In this document: positions 46,817-56,221 of the stretch, piece by piece | Layout: every line of letters begins with the position of its first letter | Numbering within the stretch: position 1 is the first letter of the stretch | DNA from: Cupriavidus sp. MP-37 | GTDB taxonomy: Bacteria > Pseudomonadota > Gammaproteobacteria > Burkholderiales > Burkholderiaceae | Direction of reading: 5' to 3' | Length of the DNA stretch: 64,000 nt | NCBI RefSeq assembly: GCF_020618415.1 | Contig: NZ_CP085345.1 | Span: 682,001 to 746,000 of the forward strand | The notes under the pieces: generated by a model | The model's input: the letters and a program-made list of their open reading frames with translations, nothing else | Database searches by the model: none | Told to the model about the DNA's origin: nothing | Program-made: the position numbers and the translations under genes

Positions 46817-47956
46817 CTACGCCAGCACCGCGCGCGCGATCACCGTCCGCTGGATTTCCGACGAGCCCTCGTAGATGCGCAGGATGCGCGCATCGCGCAC
46901 CAGCCGCTCCAGCGGCATGTCCCGCGTGAAACCGTAGCCGCCGTGGATCTGCAGCGCGGCATCGGTGACGAACCCCACCATCTCCGACGCATAGAGCTTT
47001 GCCATCGACGCCTGCTCGGTAAAGGGCTCGCCGTCCCGGCGCCGCGCCGCGGCCTGCAGCGTCAGCAGCCACGCCGCCTCCAGCCGCGTGCGCATGTCCG
47101 CGAACATCCATTGCAGGCCCTGCTTGCGCGCCAGCGGCTCGCCGCCGACCTGGCGCTGCCTGGCCCAGTCCACCGCGCAGGCCAGCGCCGCCTCGGCGAT
47201 GCCCAGGCTGGTGGCGGCCACGTCGAGCCGGCTGTTGTCCAGCACTTTCATCGCGGTGCGGAAACCCGTGCCCTCGGGCCCGAGACGGTTGGCGGCGGGC
47301 ACGAAGCAGTCGAGCGCCACCTCATGGGCCGGGGCGCCGTGGATGCCCATCAGTTTCTCGGCCGGCGCCACCTGCACGCCATCGCTGTGCCGGTCCACCA
47401 CGAAGGCGCTGATGCCGCGCGTGCCCGCGTCCGGGTCGGTCTTGGCATATACCACGATAAAGTCGGCCGCCTCGGCATTGGAAATGAAGTGCTTGACCCC
47501 GCGCAGTCGGTAGCCATCGCCTTCCGGCGTGGCGCGCGTCGCCATGTCGGCCGGGTTGGAGCCGGCACGCGGCTCGGTCAGCGCGAAGGCCCCCAGCCGC
47601 GTGCCGGCCGCCGCGCCGGGCAGCCAGCGCGCGCGCTGGCTGTCGTCGCCGCCGATCAGGATGGAATCGGTGGCCAGGTAATGCGCACCGAGCATCGACG
47701 ACGTCGAAGCGCAGGCTTTGGCAATCTCCACCAGCGACAGGATCAGCGCCACCGGCGAGGTTTCGGTCCCGCCCCAGCGTTCCGGCAGGTTCATCCCCAT
47801 CAGGCCCAGCTCAGCGAGTTGCGGCACATAGCGCGTGGTGGACGTCTCCGCGCGGTCCACTTCGGCCGCCAGCGGCGCCAGTTCGCTCTGCGCGAAGCGG
47901 CCAATGGCATCGGCGATCTCCAGGTCGCCGGGCTCGACGCCCAGTCGTTTAAGCAT
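46817..47956 (-). CDS. Acyl-CoA dehydrogenase
   Basis: 379 residues of the acyl-CoA dehydrogenase family. LGAFALTEPRAGSNPADMATRA and VKHFISNAEAADFIVVYAKT bind FAD and substrate; the C-terminal catalytic region reads QIHGGYGFTRDMPLERLVRDARILRIYEGSSEIQR, with the family's usual Glu in YEGSSEIQ. It inserts a trans double bond in an acyl-CoA. The start overlaps the CoA-transferase gene upstream by eight bases, so the pair forms one operon: activation of an acid with CoA and then desaturation. Both face a LysR gene at 49244. Confidence 0.92.
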   Translation of the reverse strand: MLKRLGVEPGDLEIADAIGRFAQSELAPLAAEVDRAETSTTRYVPQLAELGLMGMNLPERWGGTETSPVALILSLVEIAKACASTSSMLGAHYLATDSILIGGDDSQRARWLPGAAAGTRLGAFALTEPRAGSNPADMATRATPEGDGYRLRGVKHFISNAEAADFIVVYAKTDPDAGTRGISAFVVDRHSDGVQVAPAEKLMGIHGAPAHEVALDCFVPAANRLGPEGTGFRTAMKVLDNSRLDVAATSLGIAEAALACAVDWARQRQVGGEPLARKQGLQWMFADMRTRLEAAWLLTLQAAARRRDGEPFTEQASMAKLYASEMVGFVTDAALQIHGGYGFTRDMPLERLVRDARILRIYEGSSEIQRTVIARAVLA

Positions 47957-49127
47957 GCTGATTCTCCTTGGTGAAATCGTGCGCGGCCAGGATGGCCTGG
48001 GTGTGCTGCCCCAACTCCGGCGCGGGCGTGACGCGGTTGGGGCCATAGCCCGAGAACTTGACCGGCTGCGACGGCAGCCGCACGGTGCTCCCATCGGGCC
48101 CCGCCACTTCGGTGAGCAGGCCGCGATGGACGGCATGCTCGCTTTCCAGCGCCTGCCTGACATTGCGGATCGGCGCCACCGGAATGCCCGCCGCGCCCAG
48201 CAGGCGGTTCACCTCCGCCACGGACAGGCCTGACGACCACCCCTCCAGCGCAGCGCGCAGCGCGGGCTCGAAGCGGCAGCGCGATTCGTCATCGGCAAAG
48301 CGCGGGTCGTGCGCCATCTGCGGGCAGCCGATGGTCTCGGCCAGCGTGTGGAACAGCTTGTTGTTGAGCACCGCCACCACGTAGAACCCGTCCGCGGCGC
48401 GGTACACCCCGAACGGCGCCGACGACGGATGGCGGTTGCCGACCCGTTGCGGCGCCCGCCCGGTGGCGGCATAGCGCGCCACCAGCGTCGCGCTCAGGCT
48501 CAGCGTGGCGTCGAACATCGACACATCGACATGCGTGCCGCGTCCGTTCTTCGCGCGCGCCAGCAGCGCGGCCAGCACGCCCCATGAGGCAAAGAGCCCG
48601 CTGACCGCATCCGAGACCGCCTCGCCCAGCATGGTCGGCGCACCGTCCGGCGCGCCGGTCGCGTCCATCAGCCCGCACAGCGCCTGCAGGATGATGTCGT
48701 AGGCCGGCCGGTGCGACTCCGGCCCGGTCTGCCCGAAGCCGGACACGCTGGCATAGACCAGCGACGGATTCAGCGCCCGCAGCGCCTCGTAGCCGATGCC
48801 GAGCTTGTCCGCCACGCCCGGGCGGAAGTTCTCCACCACCACGTCGGCGCGCTCGCACAGCGCGCGGGCAAGTTCCAGCCCCGCTGCGGTCTTCAGGTCG
48901 ATGACGATGCTCTGCTTGTTGCGGTTCATCGCCGAGAACAGCCCACTCCTGCCGTCGACGAAGGGCCCGACGGCGCGGTAATCGTCGCCGCCCGGCGGTT
49001 CGACCTTGATCACTTCGGCGCCCAGGTCGCCCAGCAGCGCGGTGCAGTAGGGGCCGGCCAGCACCCGCGAAAAGTCGATCACACGGATGCCGGCCAGCGG
49101 CAGGTCGGAATGGCTGGATGGGTCCAA
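47949..49127 (-). CDS. CaiB/BaiF family CoA-transferase (family III)
   Basis: 392 residues from a TTG at 49127 placed six bases after a GAGGAG ribosome-binding site; a GTG at 49157 would give ten more residues but sits before that site. The start LPLAGIRVIDFSRVLAGPYCTALLGDLGAEVIKVEPPGGDDYR is textbook for the family, and the catalytic Asp is expected in the RPAYDIILQALCGLMDATG region. It exchanges CoA between acids and passes the product to the acyl-CoA dehydrogenase with which it overlaps. Dicarboxylates such as glutarate or methylsuccinate are typical substrates of such pairs, but none can be assigned here. Confidence 0.88.
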   Translation of the reverse strand: MDPSSHSDLPLAGIRVIDFSRVLAGPYCTALLGDLGAEVIKVEPPGGDDYRAVGPFVDGRSGLFSAMNRNKQSIVIDLKTAAGLELARALCERADVVVENFRPGVADKLGIGYEALRALNPSLVYASVSGFGQTGPESHRPAYDIILQALCGLMDATGAPDGAPTMLGEAVSDAVSGLFASWGVLAALLARAKNGRGTHVDVSMFDATLSLSATLVARYAATGRAPQRVGNRHPSSAPFGVYRAADGFYVVAVLNNKLFHTLAETIGCPQMAHDPRFADDESRCRFEPALRAALEGWSSGLSVAEVNRLLGAAGIPVAPIRNVRQALESEHAVHRGLLTEVAGPDGSTVRLPSQPVKFSGYGPNRVTPAPELGQHTQAILAAHDFTKENQHA

Positions 49128-49243
49128 GGCTTGCTCCTCGATGGCTTGCAAGCGCACGGGCTTGCGTTTCAGTGGCTCGATTCTGCGCAGCGCAAGCTAT
49201 CAAGTAAAATATGGAATTCGACTAGCACCTATAGGATTTCCTG

Positions 49244-50179
49244 ATGCGTATCTCGCTGCGGCGGTTGCGCTACTTCGCCGCAACCGCGGAAACCGGCAGC
49301 ACCACGGCGGCGGCCCGGCTGCTGAACGTCTCGCAGCCGTCGATCTCCGTTGCCATCCGCGAGCTCGAGACGCTGTTCGACGAAGCCCTGTTTGCCCGCG
49401 ACGCCGGCGCGCGCATGACGCTGACGCGCTTCGGCGTGCGCAAGCTGGCCGAAGCGCGCCAGATCCTCGGCGCGGCCACGGCGTTTGAAGTGGACAAGAG
49501 CGGCAACGGCGCGGCCGGCGAAGTGCAGATCGGGATCTTCCGCACGCTGGCGCCGGTCTACCTGCCGCTGGTGCTGCGCATCGCGCGCGAACGCTACCCG
49601 AACCTGGCGGTGCGTTTCGTCGAGGGCGACCTGGCGCAGCTGGAAGACTGGCTGCATGGCGGGCAGATCGAACTGGCGCTGAGCTACGACGTCGGCATGC
49701 CTGAAGACCTCGAGCGCGAACGGCTGGCCGAGCTGCGGCCCTACGGCCTGGTGCCTGCCGGCTCACGGCTGGCGCGGCGCCGCGGCAGCGTCTCGCTGCA
49801 CGACCTGGCGCGGGAGCCGCTGATCCTGATCGACCTGCCGCACAGCCGCGAATTCCTGATGGCGCCGTTCTGGCAATACGGGCTGCAGCCCGAAGTGCGC
49901 TACCGCGCCACCTCGCTCGAACTGGCGCGCGGCATGGTCGCCAACGGCCTGGGCGTGGCGCTGCTGATCACGCAGGCGCCCGCGTCATCGCAGATTACCG
50001 CCGTGGTGGAGAAACCGATCCGGGAAGAGACCGTGCGCCAGCCGCTGGTGATCGCCCGCGCGGCACGCGCCACGCGGTCCCGCGCCTCGGAATTGCTGGC
50101 CGAATGCATGCGCGCGGCCGTGGCGGAAGCCAAGGCCGCCACCGCCACAGGCGCCGGCAAGCGCCCGCGCGCTGCCTGA
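49244..50179 (+). CDS. LysR family transcriptional regulator
   Basis: 311 residues. The DNA-binding domain starts MRISLRRLRYFAATAETGSTTAAARLLNVSQPSISVAIRELE. The effector domain follows; the C-terminal tail is Ala/Arg-rich. It is divergent from the CoA-transferase/acyl-CoA dehydrogenase pair, with 116 bases between start codons, and is its probable activator. The gap contains an AT-rich stretch (49199-49224) and a CCTATAGG palindrome (49228-49235), but the latter overlaps the ribosome-binding site. Confidence 0.92.
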   Translation: MRISLRRLRYFAATAETGSTTAAARLLNVSQPSISVAIRELETLFDEALFARDAGARMTLTRFGVRKLAEARQILGAATAFEVDKSGNGAAGEVQIGIFRTLAPVYLPLVLRIARERYPNLAVRFVEGDLAQLEDWLHGGQIELALSYDVGMPEDLERERLAELRPYGLVPAGSRLARRRGSVSLHDLAREPLILIDLPHSREFLMAPFWQYGLQPEVRYRATSLELARGMVANGLGVALLITQAPASSQITAVVEKPIREETVRQPLVIARAARATRSRASELLAECMRAAVAEAKAATATGAGKRPRAA

Positions 50180-50237
50180 GCCCCGCTATCGGCGCCGCGA
50201 TTGTGGTAGCGTGGCGCTTTCCGACTGGCTTTGCCCC

Positions 50238-50468
50238 ATGACCGATTTCGACGCCGACGCCCTCAAACGGCTGGTCACCGTCACCATGCCCTTCGGCAAG
50301 CACAAGGGCACGCTGATCGCCGACCTCCCGGGTAACTACCTGAACTGGTTCGCGCGCGAAGGCTTTCCGCCGGGACAGATTGGCGCGCTGTTGGCGCTGA
50401 TGCATGAACTGGATCACAACGGGCTGGCGTATTTGCTGAAGCCGTTGCGTGGCGGCGACGACGCATAG
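50238..50468 (+). CDS. DUF3820 family small protein
   Basis: 76 residues. The whole chain is one DUF3820 domain: VTMPFGKHKGTLIADLPGNYLNWFAREGFPPGQIG, where the TMPFGKYKG and LPxxYLxWF segments are the family signature. This domain also occurs fused to or near exonucleases and is of unknown function. It stands alone, 19 bases from the convergent GarD-like gene. The start at 50238 gives the usual family N-terminus. Confidence 0.88.
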   Translation: MTDFDADALKRLVTVTMPFGKHKGTLIADLPGNYLNWFAREGFPPGQIGALLALMHELDHNGLAYLLKPLRGGDDA

Positions 50469-50487
50469 CCTCCCTTCAGGCCCACCC

Positions 50488-52053
50488 TCAGGTCACCGGC
50501 GCCGGATTGAACAACACCAGCGCATTGCGGATCTTCCAGTGCTCGGCCCATGACTTCTTGCCGCTGGCCACGGCCAGCAGCGTGTGGAACAGCTCCCAGC
50601 CCACTTCCTCGATGGTGGCTTCGCCGGTGGCGATGCGCCCGGCGTTGATGTCCATCAGGTCGTGCCAGCGCCGCGCCAGGTCGTTGCGGGTAGAGACCTT
50701 GACCACCGGCACTTCCGCCAGCCCGTACGGGGTGCCGCGCCCGGTGGTGAAGACGTGCAGGTTCATGCCGGCGGCAAGTTGCAGCGTGCCGCAAACAAAG
50801 TCGCCGGCGGGCGTGGCGGCGTAGATCAGGCCTTTCTGCGTGACCTTTTCCCCCGGGCCGGTAACGCCGTGGATCGGGCCGGTGCCCGACTTGACGATCG
50901 AGCCCATCGCCTTTTCGACGATGTTGGACAGGCCGCCCTTCTTGTTGCCCGGCGTGGTGTTGGCGCTGCGGTCGACCTGGCCCTTCTCAAGATAACGGTC
51001 ATACCAGGCCATCTGGCGCACCAGCGCCTCGGCCACCTCGGGCGTGGCGGCGCGTGCGGTGAGCTGGTCGATGCCGTCGCGCACCTCGGTCACTTCGGAG
51101 AACATCACCGTGGCGCCGGCGCGCACCAGCAGGTCGGTGGCGAAGCCCACCGCCGGATTGGCGGTAACGCCGGAGAACGCGTCGCTGCCGCCGCACTGGA
51201 CCCCTACCACCAGCTCCGACGCCGGGCAGGTCTCGCGCCGGCGCGCGTTCAGGCGCGCCAGGTGCCTTTCCGCCGTCGCCATGATCGCATCGATCATCGA
51301 GGCAAAGCCCACGTGCTGCTCATCCTGCAGGCACACCACGTCGGGCTCGCCTTCTTTCTGGATCGGGATGGCGCCGGCGCCGATCAGCCGCGCCGGCTGC
51401 AGCTTCTCGCAGCCCAGGCTGACGATCATCACCTCGCCGCCGAAGTTGGGATTCAGCGCGATATTGCGGATGGTGCGGATCGGGATGCCGGCATCGGGCG
51501 CGTCGATCGCCACGCCGCAGCCGTAGGTGTGCTCCAGGCCCACCACGTCGTCGACGTTGGGATACTTCGGCAGCAGTTCTTCCTTGATGCGGCGCACCGC
51601 GAACTCGACCACGCCCTCGACGCACTGCACCGTGGTGGTGATGCCCAGGATATTGCGCGTGCCGACCGAGCCGTCGGCATTGCGATAGCCCTCGAAGGTA
51701 TAGCCCTCCAGCGGCGGCAGCGGCGTCACGCGCGTGCCGACCGGCAGATCCTCCAGCCCCGGCGCGGCCGGCATGCGGATCACGCGCTCGTTGACCCAGC
51801 TGCCGCGCGGCAGGTCCTTGAGCGCGTAGCCGATCACCACGTTGTAGCGGATCACGGCGTCGCCTTCGCGCAGGTCGGCTAGCGCCACCTTGTGGCCTTG
51901 CGGGACGGCTTCGGCCAGCACCAGGCCGCACGGAAACGCGGCGCCCGCCGTCAGGCCGCCGTCGTTGGCAACAATGGCGACGTTGTCGTGGGGGTGCATG
52001 GTGATGTAGAGGGGGCGCGAGGCCTGGTCAGCCGCTGTCGAGGTTCCTGCCAT
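50488..52053 (-). CDS. garD: Galactarate/altronate dehydratase-like enzyme (GarD/UxaA family, fused SAF domain)
   Basis: 521 residues from the ATG at 52053 with a GGAGAAG site. An N-terminal SAF domain (about residues 15-95, [15 protein letters not shown] and [19 protein letters not shown]) is followed by the large catalytic domain. Signature segments are [28 protein letters not shown] and [22 protein letters not shown]. GarD removes water from meso-galactarate using iron. No transporter or downstream aldolase for sugar acids lies nearby, so the substrate could be galactarate or another aldarate. It is preceded by a GntR-type palindrome at 52094. Confidence 0.85.
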   Translation of the reverse strand: MAGTSTAADQASRPLYITMHPHDNVAIVANDGGLTAGAAFPCGLVLAEAVPQGHKVALADLREGDAVIRYNVVIGYALKDLPRGSWVNERVIRMPAAPGLEDLPVGTRVTPLPPLEGYTFEGYRNADGSVGTRNILGITTTVQCVEGVVEFAVRRIKEELLPKYPNVDDVVGLEHTYGCGVAIDAPDAGIPIRTIRNIALNPNFGGEVMIVSLGCEKLQPARLIGAGAIPIQKEGEPDVVCLQDEQHVGFASMIDAIMATAERHLARLNARRRETCPASELVVGVQCGGSDAFSGVTANPAVGFATDLLVRAGATVMFSEVTEVRDGIDQLTARAATPEVAEALVRQMAWYDRYLEKGQVDRSANTTPGNKKGGLSNIVEKAMGSIVKSGTGPIHGVTGPGEKVTQKGLIYAATPAGDFVCGTLQLAAGMNLHVFTTGRGTPYGLAEVPVVKVSTRNDLARRWHDLMDINAGRIATGEATIEEVGWELFHTLLAVASGKKSWAEHWKIRNALVLFNPAPVT

Positions 52054-52093
52054 CTCTTCTCCGGCCCCGAAAATCATCCGGAGCATGTGTTAC

Positions 52094-52106
52094 GTTGTCT
52101 GACAAC
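52094..52106. promoter_or_regulatory. GntR/FadR-type operator: GTTGTC-T-GACAAC
   Basis: A perfect 13-base palindrome 41-53 bases before the garD start codon. The TTGTC-N-GACAA form is usual for GntR-family (FadR, UxuR, LldR type) operators. A related TTGTTATACGACAA sequence lies at 52193-52206, about 100 bases away, on the side of the divergent cyclase gene. The regulator is not encoded next to it, so it must be elsewhere. Confidence 0.6.
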
Positions 52107-52363
52107 ATTCTAACTGCTTCGACGCGCGCCAGGATGCGGGTTATCCCTCAACTCCGGCGAATTCCGAGGGAGGCTGGCGGCACATTTCTGACTTGTTATA
52201 CGACAACATACGAAAATTCCCGCGAACCGTCCTCGACGCACGCCTTCCGTGCTGCACTGCAAAATGACCGACGGCGCCGACATGGCCTATAAGGATGCAA
52301 CCGGTTTCATTCCGCATCACCTGGCCCGCGGGCGGCCGGCCACAAGACAAGGAGGTATGACTC

Positions 52364-53419
52364 ATGCGCTGGAAGCAACGTCCGCAAGGTTCCAACTGGG
52401 GAGACTTCGGCCCCGACGACCAGCTCGGCCGCATCAATTTGATCGGGCCGGAACAGGTCATCAAGGGCGCGCGCGAGGTGCAGGCGGGCCTGAGCTTCTG
52501 CCTGTCGCTGCCGCTGGACTACCCCGGCGGCAACAAGCTCAATCCGCGCCGCCATCCGCCGGTACTGCGGCCGACCTTCCGCGACGATGCGCCGTATACC
52601 AATTTCCCGCTGGCCAAAATGGACCCGGCCGCCACCGATGTCATCAGCGACGACCAGGTGCTGATGTCCCTGCAGTACAGCACGCAATGGGACGCGCTGG
52701 CGCACGTGGGCGCGCTCTTCGACGCCGACGGCGATGGGCGGCCCGAGCGCGTCTACTACAACGGCTACCGCGCCAACGAGCATATCGTCGGCCCGATGGA
52801 CTATGCCGAGGACGACAACTTCGCCGCGCACCCGTGCGGCCACGACCACAGCGCGGCGCACGCCCTAGGCATCGAGAACTTCGCGGTCAAGGGCATGCAG
52901 GGCCGCGGCGTGCTGGTGGACCTGGCGCACGTCTTCGGCATGGACTTCCGCAATGTTGGTTATGACGACCTGATGCGCGCGATGGAAGCCGCCAAGGCGG
53001 AAGTCGAACGCGGCGACATGCTGCTGCTGCGCACCGGCTTTGCCGAAGTGGTGCTGTCGATGCAGCGCGAGCCCGATGAAACCGTGCTGCACCACAGCTG
53101 CTGCGCGCTCGACGGGCGCGACGACAAGCTGCTGAACTGGATTACCGATGCGGGCATCGCGGCGCTGATCGCTGACAACTATGCGGTGGAGCGCTACCCG
53201 GCCCGCCCGGCGCCCGCGGGCGATGCGAACCATCCTTTGCTGCCGCTGCATCACCATTGCCTGTTCAAGCTGGGATTGCCGCTGGGGGAACTGTGGTACT
53301 TGCGGGAGCTGGCGGATTGGCTGCGGGGGAATGGGCGTACGCGGTTTCAGTTGACGGCGCCGCCGTTGCGGTTGCCGGGGGCGGTGGGGTCGCCGGTGAC
53401 GCCGATTGCTACGGTGTGA
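52364..53419 (+). CDS. Cyclase family metal-dependent hydrolase (KynB-like)
   Basis: 351 residues from the ATG at 52364 with an AAGGAGG site 9 bases upstream. The family includes bacterial kynurenine formamidase KynB. Metal-binding regions are in the segment TQWDALAHVGALFD (QWDALAH; family HxxTHxD-type) and ENFAVKGMQGRGVLVDLAHVFG, with GDMLLLRTGFAE downstream; the His cluster PLLPLHHHCLFKLG is near the C-terminus. It acts on a lactone, amide or cyclic substrate. The 310-base gap to garD holds two GntR-type palindromes, so both genes may answer to the same sugar-acid regulator. Confidence 0.83.
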   Translation: MRWKQRPQGSNWGDFGPDDQLGRINLIGPEQVIKGAREVQAGLSFCLSLPLDYPGGNKLNPRRHPPVLRPTFRDDAPYTNFPLAKMDPAATDVISDDQVLMSLQYSTQWDALAHVGALFDADGDGRPERVYYNGYRANEHIVGPMDYAEDDNFAAHPCGHDHSAAHALGIENFAVKGMQGRGVLVDLAHVFGMDFRNVGYDDLMRAMEAAKAEVERGDMLLLRTGFAEVVLSMQREPDETVLHHSCCALDGRDDKLLNWITDAGIAALIADNYAVERYPARPAPAGDANHPLLPLHHHCLFKLGLPLGELWYLRELADWLRGNGRTRFQLTAPPLRLPGAVGSPVTPIATV

Positions 53420-53496
53420 GTGTTCCGGCACTCAATGGAACTGCGGTCGGGGATCGTGCTTGACTGGCGTGGCGGTTTCGCCGGCGTAGCCGGCGA

Positions 53497-53527
53497 CCTC
53501 CTTTCTGTCCGAGCGACAGAAAGGAGG
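53497..53527 (+). terminator. Perfect 13-base-pair hairpin after the cyclase gene
   Basis: CCTCCTTTCTGTC (53497-53509), loop CGAGC, GACAGAAAGGAGG (53515-53527). The perfect stem lies 78 bases after the cyclase stop codon. There is no T-run, but the stem could end or protect the transcript. Similar CTTTCTGTC-type stems are common in Burkholderiales intergenic repeats, so it may instead be part of a mobile repeat. Confidence 0.5.
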
Positions 53528-53831
53528 CAAAGAGCGCGTCGCCTAAGCGGCTGGCTAAGGCGGCGTTGGTGGTTCCAGCGGCGGTGCCTTGCGGTCAGGC
53601 AGTTGGTGGTTCCAGCCTGCTGACGCTACCTGGAGGTGCCTGGCGTTCGGGGTCGGATGGACGAACCCGACTTTAGGTCGGTGGCAGCCTGCTTACCGCG
53701 TTATTGGTGCGACGCCTTCGGCTGCGCTGCGCGCGCTCATCATCTCAGGTCAAGTGCACTGGCACGGAGTGCGTCGCTGCGCTCGCACGGCGCTCTAGTG
53801 GGCGATCCCAACAACGTTTTTCTTCCTGCCT

Positions 53832-53895
53832 GTTTTCTCCCCTCTCCCGCTTGCGGGAGAGGGGCGGGGGTGAGGGCCGGCGCATCAACGAAGTC
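53832..53895 (+). repeat. 64-base REP-like repeat, copy A
   Basis: Contains the CCCTCTCCCGCTTGCGGGAGAGGG hairpin core (shown only in part here) and the tail GGTGAGGGCCGG...ATCAACGAAGTC. Copy B at 54598-54662 is the inverted version, differing at two positions and by one inserted base. Together they flank 702 bases of unusual DNA. Confidence 0.85.
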
Positions 53896-54013
53896 GGACG
53901 TCCAAATCCTCGCGAGCCTGAAAACATTTGGGCCCGTCCGCATTTCATGTGCGACCGTCTTAAATTTCAAGCCCGGCACCCCATCCCAATGCCGATAGTG
54001 GGAACGTCCACGC

Positions 54014-54199
54014 TTAAGAAACCGGCAGCTCTTCCAACACCCGTTCCAACTGGGCCTTCACCAAACCCAACAGGCAAAACGCCCCAAAGGCCCCCTCCCA
54101 CCATTCACTCTGCTGCTCGAGCAGCACAAGCACGCCATCTATTCCCGCTGCCACTGCCAAAAGACTGTACCGCGCCGTTGATAGATCGATTTCCGACAT
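54014..54199 (-). CDS. Small ORF between the inverted repeats, function unknown
   Basis: 61 residues from the ATG at 54199, chosen for a strong AGGAGG site seven bases upstream. The protein is acidic and helical (SEIDLSTARYSLLAVAAGIDGVL, then WEGAFGAFCLLGLVKAQLERVLEELP) with no signal or metal motifs; it resembles short DUF3077/XAC0095-type proteins only vaguely. A longer in-frame extension to 54418 has poor codon character. It is the only gene-like item between the two repeats and may be their cargo. Confidence 0.55.
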   Translation of the reverse strand: MSEIDLSTARYSLLAVAAGIDGVLVLLEQQSEWWEGAFGAFCLLGLVKAQLERVLEELPVS

Positions 54200-54597
54200 A
54201 GGACCTCCTATCGTTACCTGAAGGTCCGCCGCGCGACGCTGGTGGAGGGCGGCGGGCCTGACGACGAGGGTGGAAGACCGATGCAAACACCAAGCCGGCC
54301 AGCCTTGCGGCTGCCTCGTGTCGGGCCCGCCATGGATGACAAGCGCGTACGCGGAGACAGGCGGCGTCGAAGACGCCGTCCTGTGGTGCTTGCAGTTCGG
54401 GCTTCCACGCCCGGTCACCGTTGTGTGCGATGACCGTGTCAGTCTCCCGCTTCAGAGTCCGGAACTCGATAAGACAGTTCCCATTCCTGAACGGACGCAG
54501 CATCGTGCCGTTGAAGTGCCCCTTCGCAAATCGCCGATCTCCGAAACGATTCGGCAAGAGGTGTTGTTGTAGGTGTGATTGGATGGCATGCAGTCGT
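54200..54597. other. Gene-poor segment with a decayed reading frame
   Basis: On the minus strand, 54557 down to about 54400 reads a protein-like stretch (FAKGHFNGTMLRPFRNG, then RETDTVIAHNGDRAWKPELQ), which then loses its character. It may be the remnant of a gene that once lay before the small ORF. No intact gene is proposed. GC is lower than in the surrounding genes. Confidence 0.4.
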
Positions 54598-54662
54598 GAC
54601 TTCGTTGACGCGCCCGGCCCTCACCCCCGCCCCTCTCCCGCAAGCGGGAGAGGGGAGCAAAC
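54598..54662 (-). repeat. 65-base REP-like repeat, copy B (inverted)
   Basis: Reverse-strand version of copy A: GACTTCGTTGACGCGCC..., then the CTCTCCCGCAAGCGGGAGAG hairpin and AGCAAAC. The order of elements is exactly mirrored relative to copy A, so the pair forms terminal inverted repeats around 53896-54597. It ends 49 bases before the tctA stop codon and could also act as a terminator for that operon. Confidence 0.85.
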
Positions 54663-54711
54663 ACGCGGGAGGAGGAGCGCTGGTGGCCTCGCCCGCCCAG
54701 CACGCCAACCC

Positions 54712-56208
54712 TCACGCCACCCTCTTCCCCCGCATCCGCAAATCACTCACTAGCGGCCACACCAGCACGAAGATCGCCAGCCCCATGATGGTTCCCACCA
54801 GCCCGTTGGACCAGAACACGTCCGGCGCGCCGGATGACACCAGCATGGTCTGCCGGAAGGCATCTTCGGCGCGATCGCCCAGCACCAGCGCCAGCACCAT
54901 CGGCGCGAGCGGATAGTCGAGTTTCTTCAGCACATACCCCACCACGCCGAAGCCCAGCATCAGCCAGACGTCGAACAACGCCCCGTTCACGGTGTACGCG
55001 CCGATCGCGCAGATCACCAGGATCAGCGGCGCGATGATCGAGAACGGGATGCGCAGGATCGCCGCGAACAGCGGCACGGTCGACAGCACCACGATCAGTC
55101 CGACGATATTGCCCAGGTACATGCTGGCGATCAGCCCCCACACGAACGGTCCTTGCTCGGCGAACAGCAGTGGCCCCGGCTGCAGCCCCCAGATCATCAG
55201 GCCGCCCAGCAACACCGCCGCGGTGGCGGAGCCGGGAATGCCCAGCGCCAGCATCGGCAGCAGCGCGCTGGTGCCGGCCGCGTGCGCCGCCGTCTCCGGC
55301 GCGACCACGCCCTCGACATTGCCCCGCCCGAACGAATCGGGCTCCCGCGCCATGCGCTTGGCTACGCCATAGCCCATGAACGACGCCGCGGTGGCGCCGC
55401 CGGGGGTGATGCCCAGCCAGCAGCCGATCACCGACGAGCGCAGCACGGTCAGCCAGTAGCGCGGCAGTTCGGCCCAGGTCTTCAGCACCACCTTCAGGTC
55501 GATGCGCGCCTGCTTGCCGCGGAAGGCCACGCCCTCTTCCATCGTCATCAGGATCTCGCTGATGCCGAACAGGCCGATCACTGCCACCAGGAAGTCGAAG
55601 CCGCGCAGCAGCTCGGTCGAGCCAAAGGTCATGCGCAGCGTGCCCGACACCGTGTCCATGCCGACCGCGGCCAGCACGAAGCCCAGGCACATCGCGATCA
55701 GGATCTTGGGCTTGGACTCCTTGCCCATGCCTACGAAGCTGCAGAACGTCAGCAGGTACACCGCGAAGAACTCGGGCGGGCCGAAGCGCAGCGCAAACTT
55801 TGCCACCATCGGCGCCAGGAAGGTGATCAGCAGCACGCCGGCCAGCGCGCCCAGGCAGGAACCGGTGAAGGCCGAGGTCAGTGCCTTGCCGGCTTCGCCG
55901 CGCTGCGCCATCGGGTAGCCGTCGAAGGTGGTGGCCACCGACCAGGCTTCGCCGGGAATATTGAACAGGATCGAGGTGATCGCCCCGCCGAACAACGCGC
56001 CCCAGTAGATGCAGGACAGCATGATGATGGCGGACACCGGGTCCATCGAGAACGTCAGCGGCAACAGGATCGCCACGCCGTTGGGGCCGCCCAGGCCGGG
56101 CAGCACGCCGACGACGATGCCAAGCAGGATGCCGACGAACATCAGCCCGACGTTCTGCCACGACAGCGCCACGGCGAAGCCGCCCATCAATGCATTGAGT
56201 TCATCCAT
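54712..56208 (-). CDS. tctA: Tripartite tricarboxylate transporter large membrane subunit TctA
   Basis: 498 residues with about twelve membrane segments. Signatures are GVLPGLGGPNGVAILLPLTF near residue 37 and the repeated GITPGGATAASFMGYGVAKRM near 285, plus ALGIPGSATAAVLLGGLMIWGLQPGP. The start at 56208 has a GGGAGGG site. It forms the sodium- or proton-driven pore with TctB and takes substrate from the TctC receptor encoded just upstream. It is the distal transport gene of a long minus-strand series reaching to 63321. Confidence 0.95.
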   Translation of the reverse strand: MDELNALMGGFAVALSWQNVGLMFVGILLGIVVGVLPGLGGPNGVAILLPLTFSMDPVSAIIMLSCIYWGALFGGAITSILFNIPGEAWSVATTFDGYPMAQRGEAGKALTSAFTGSCLGALAGVLLITFLAPMVAKFALRFGPPEFFAVYLLTFCSFVGMGKESKPKILIAMCLGFVLAAVGMDTVSGTLRMTFGSTELLRGFDFLVAVIGLFGISEILMTMEEGVAFRGKQARIDLKVVLKTWAELPRYWLTVLRSSVIGCWLGITPGGATAASFMGYGVAKRMAREPDSFGRGNVEGVVAPETAAHAAGTSALLPMLALGIPGSATAAVLLGGLMIWGLQPGPLLFAEQGPFVWGLIASMYLGNIVGLIVVLSTVPLFAAILRIPFSIIAPLILVICAIGAYTVNGALFDVWLMLGFGVVGYVLKKLDYPLAPMVLALVLGDRAEDAFRQTMLVSSGAPDVFWSNGLVGTIMGLAIFVLVWPLVSDLRMRGKRVA

Positions 56209-56221
56209 GACCGGTCCCTCC

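Larger units (their letters stand above)
53420..54013. other. 594-base gene-poor gap with repeats
   Basis: No credible gene: the small open frames here have no ribosome-binding site or family features. It contains a 13-base perfect stem at 53497-53527 and the first copy of a 64-base repeat at 53832-53895. From 53896 on, GC content falls visibly against the neighbouring genes, up to about 54010. The first 400 bases look like a degraded dispersed repeat unit. Confidence 0.6.

Noticed and set aside
53257..54201. Several small plus-strand open frames after the cyclase gene
   Set aside because: They lack ribosome-binding sites and family features and run through repeats; treated as non-coding.
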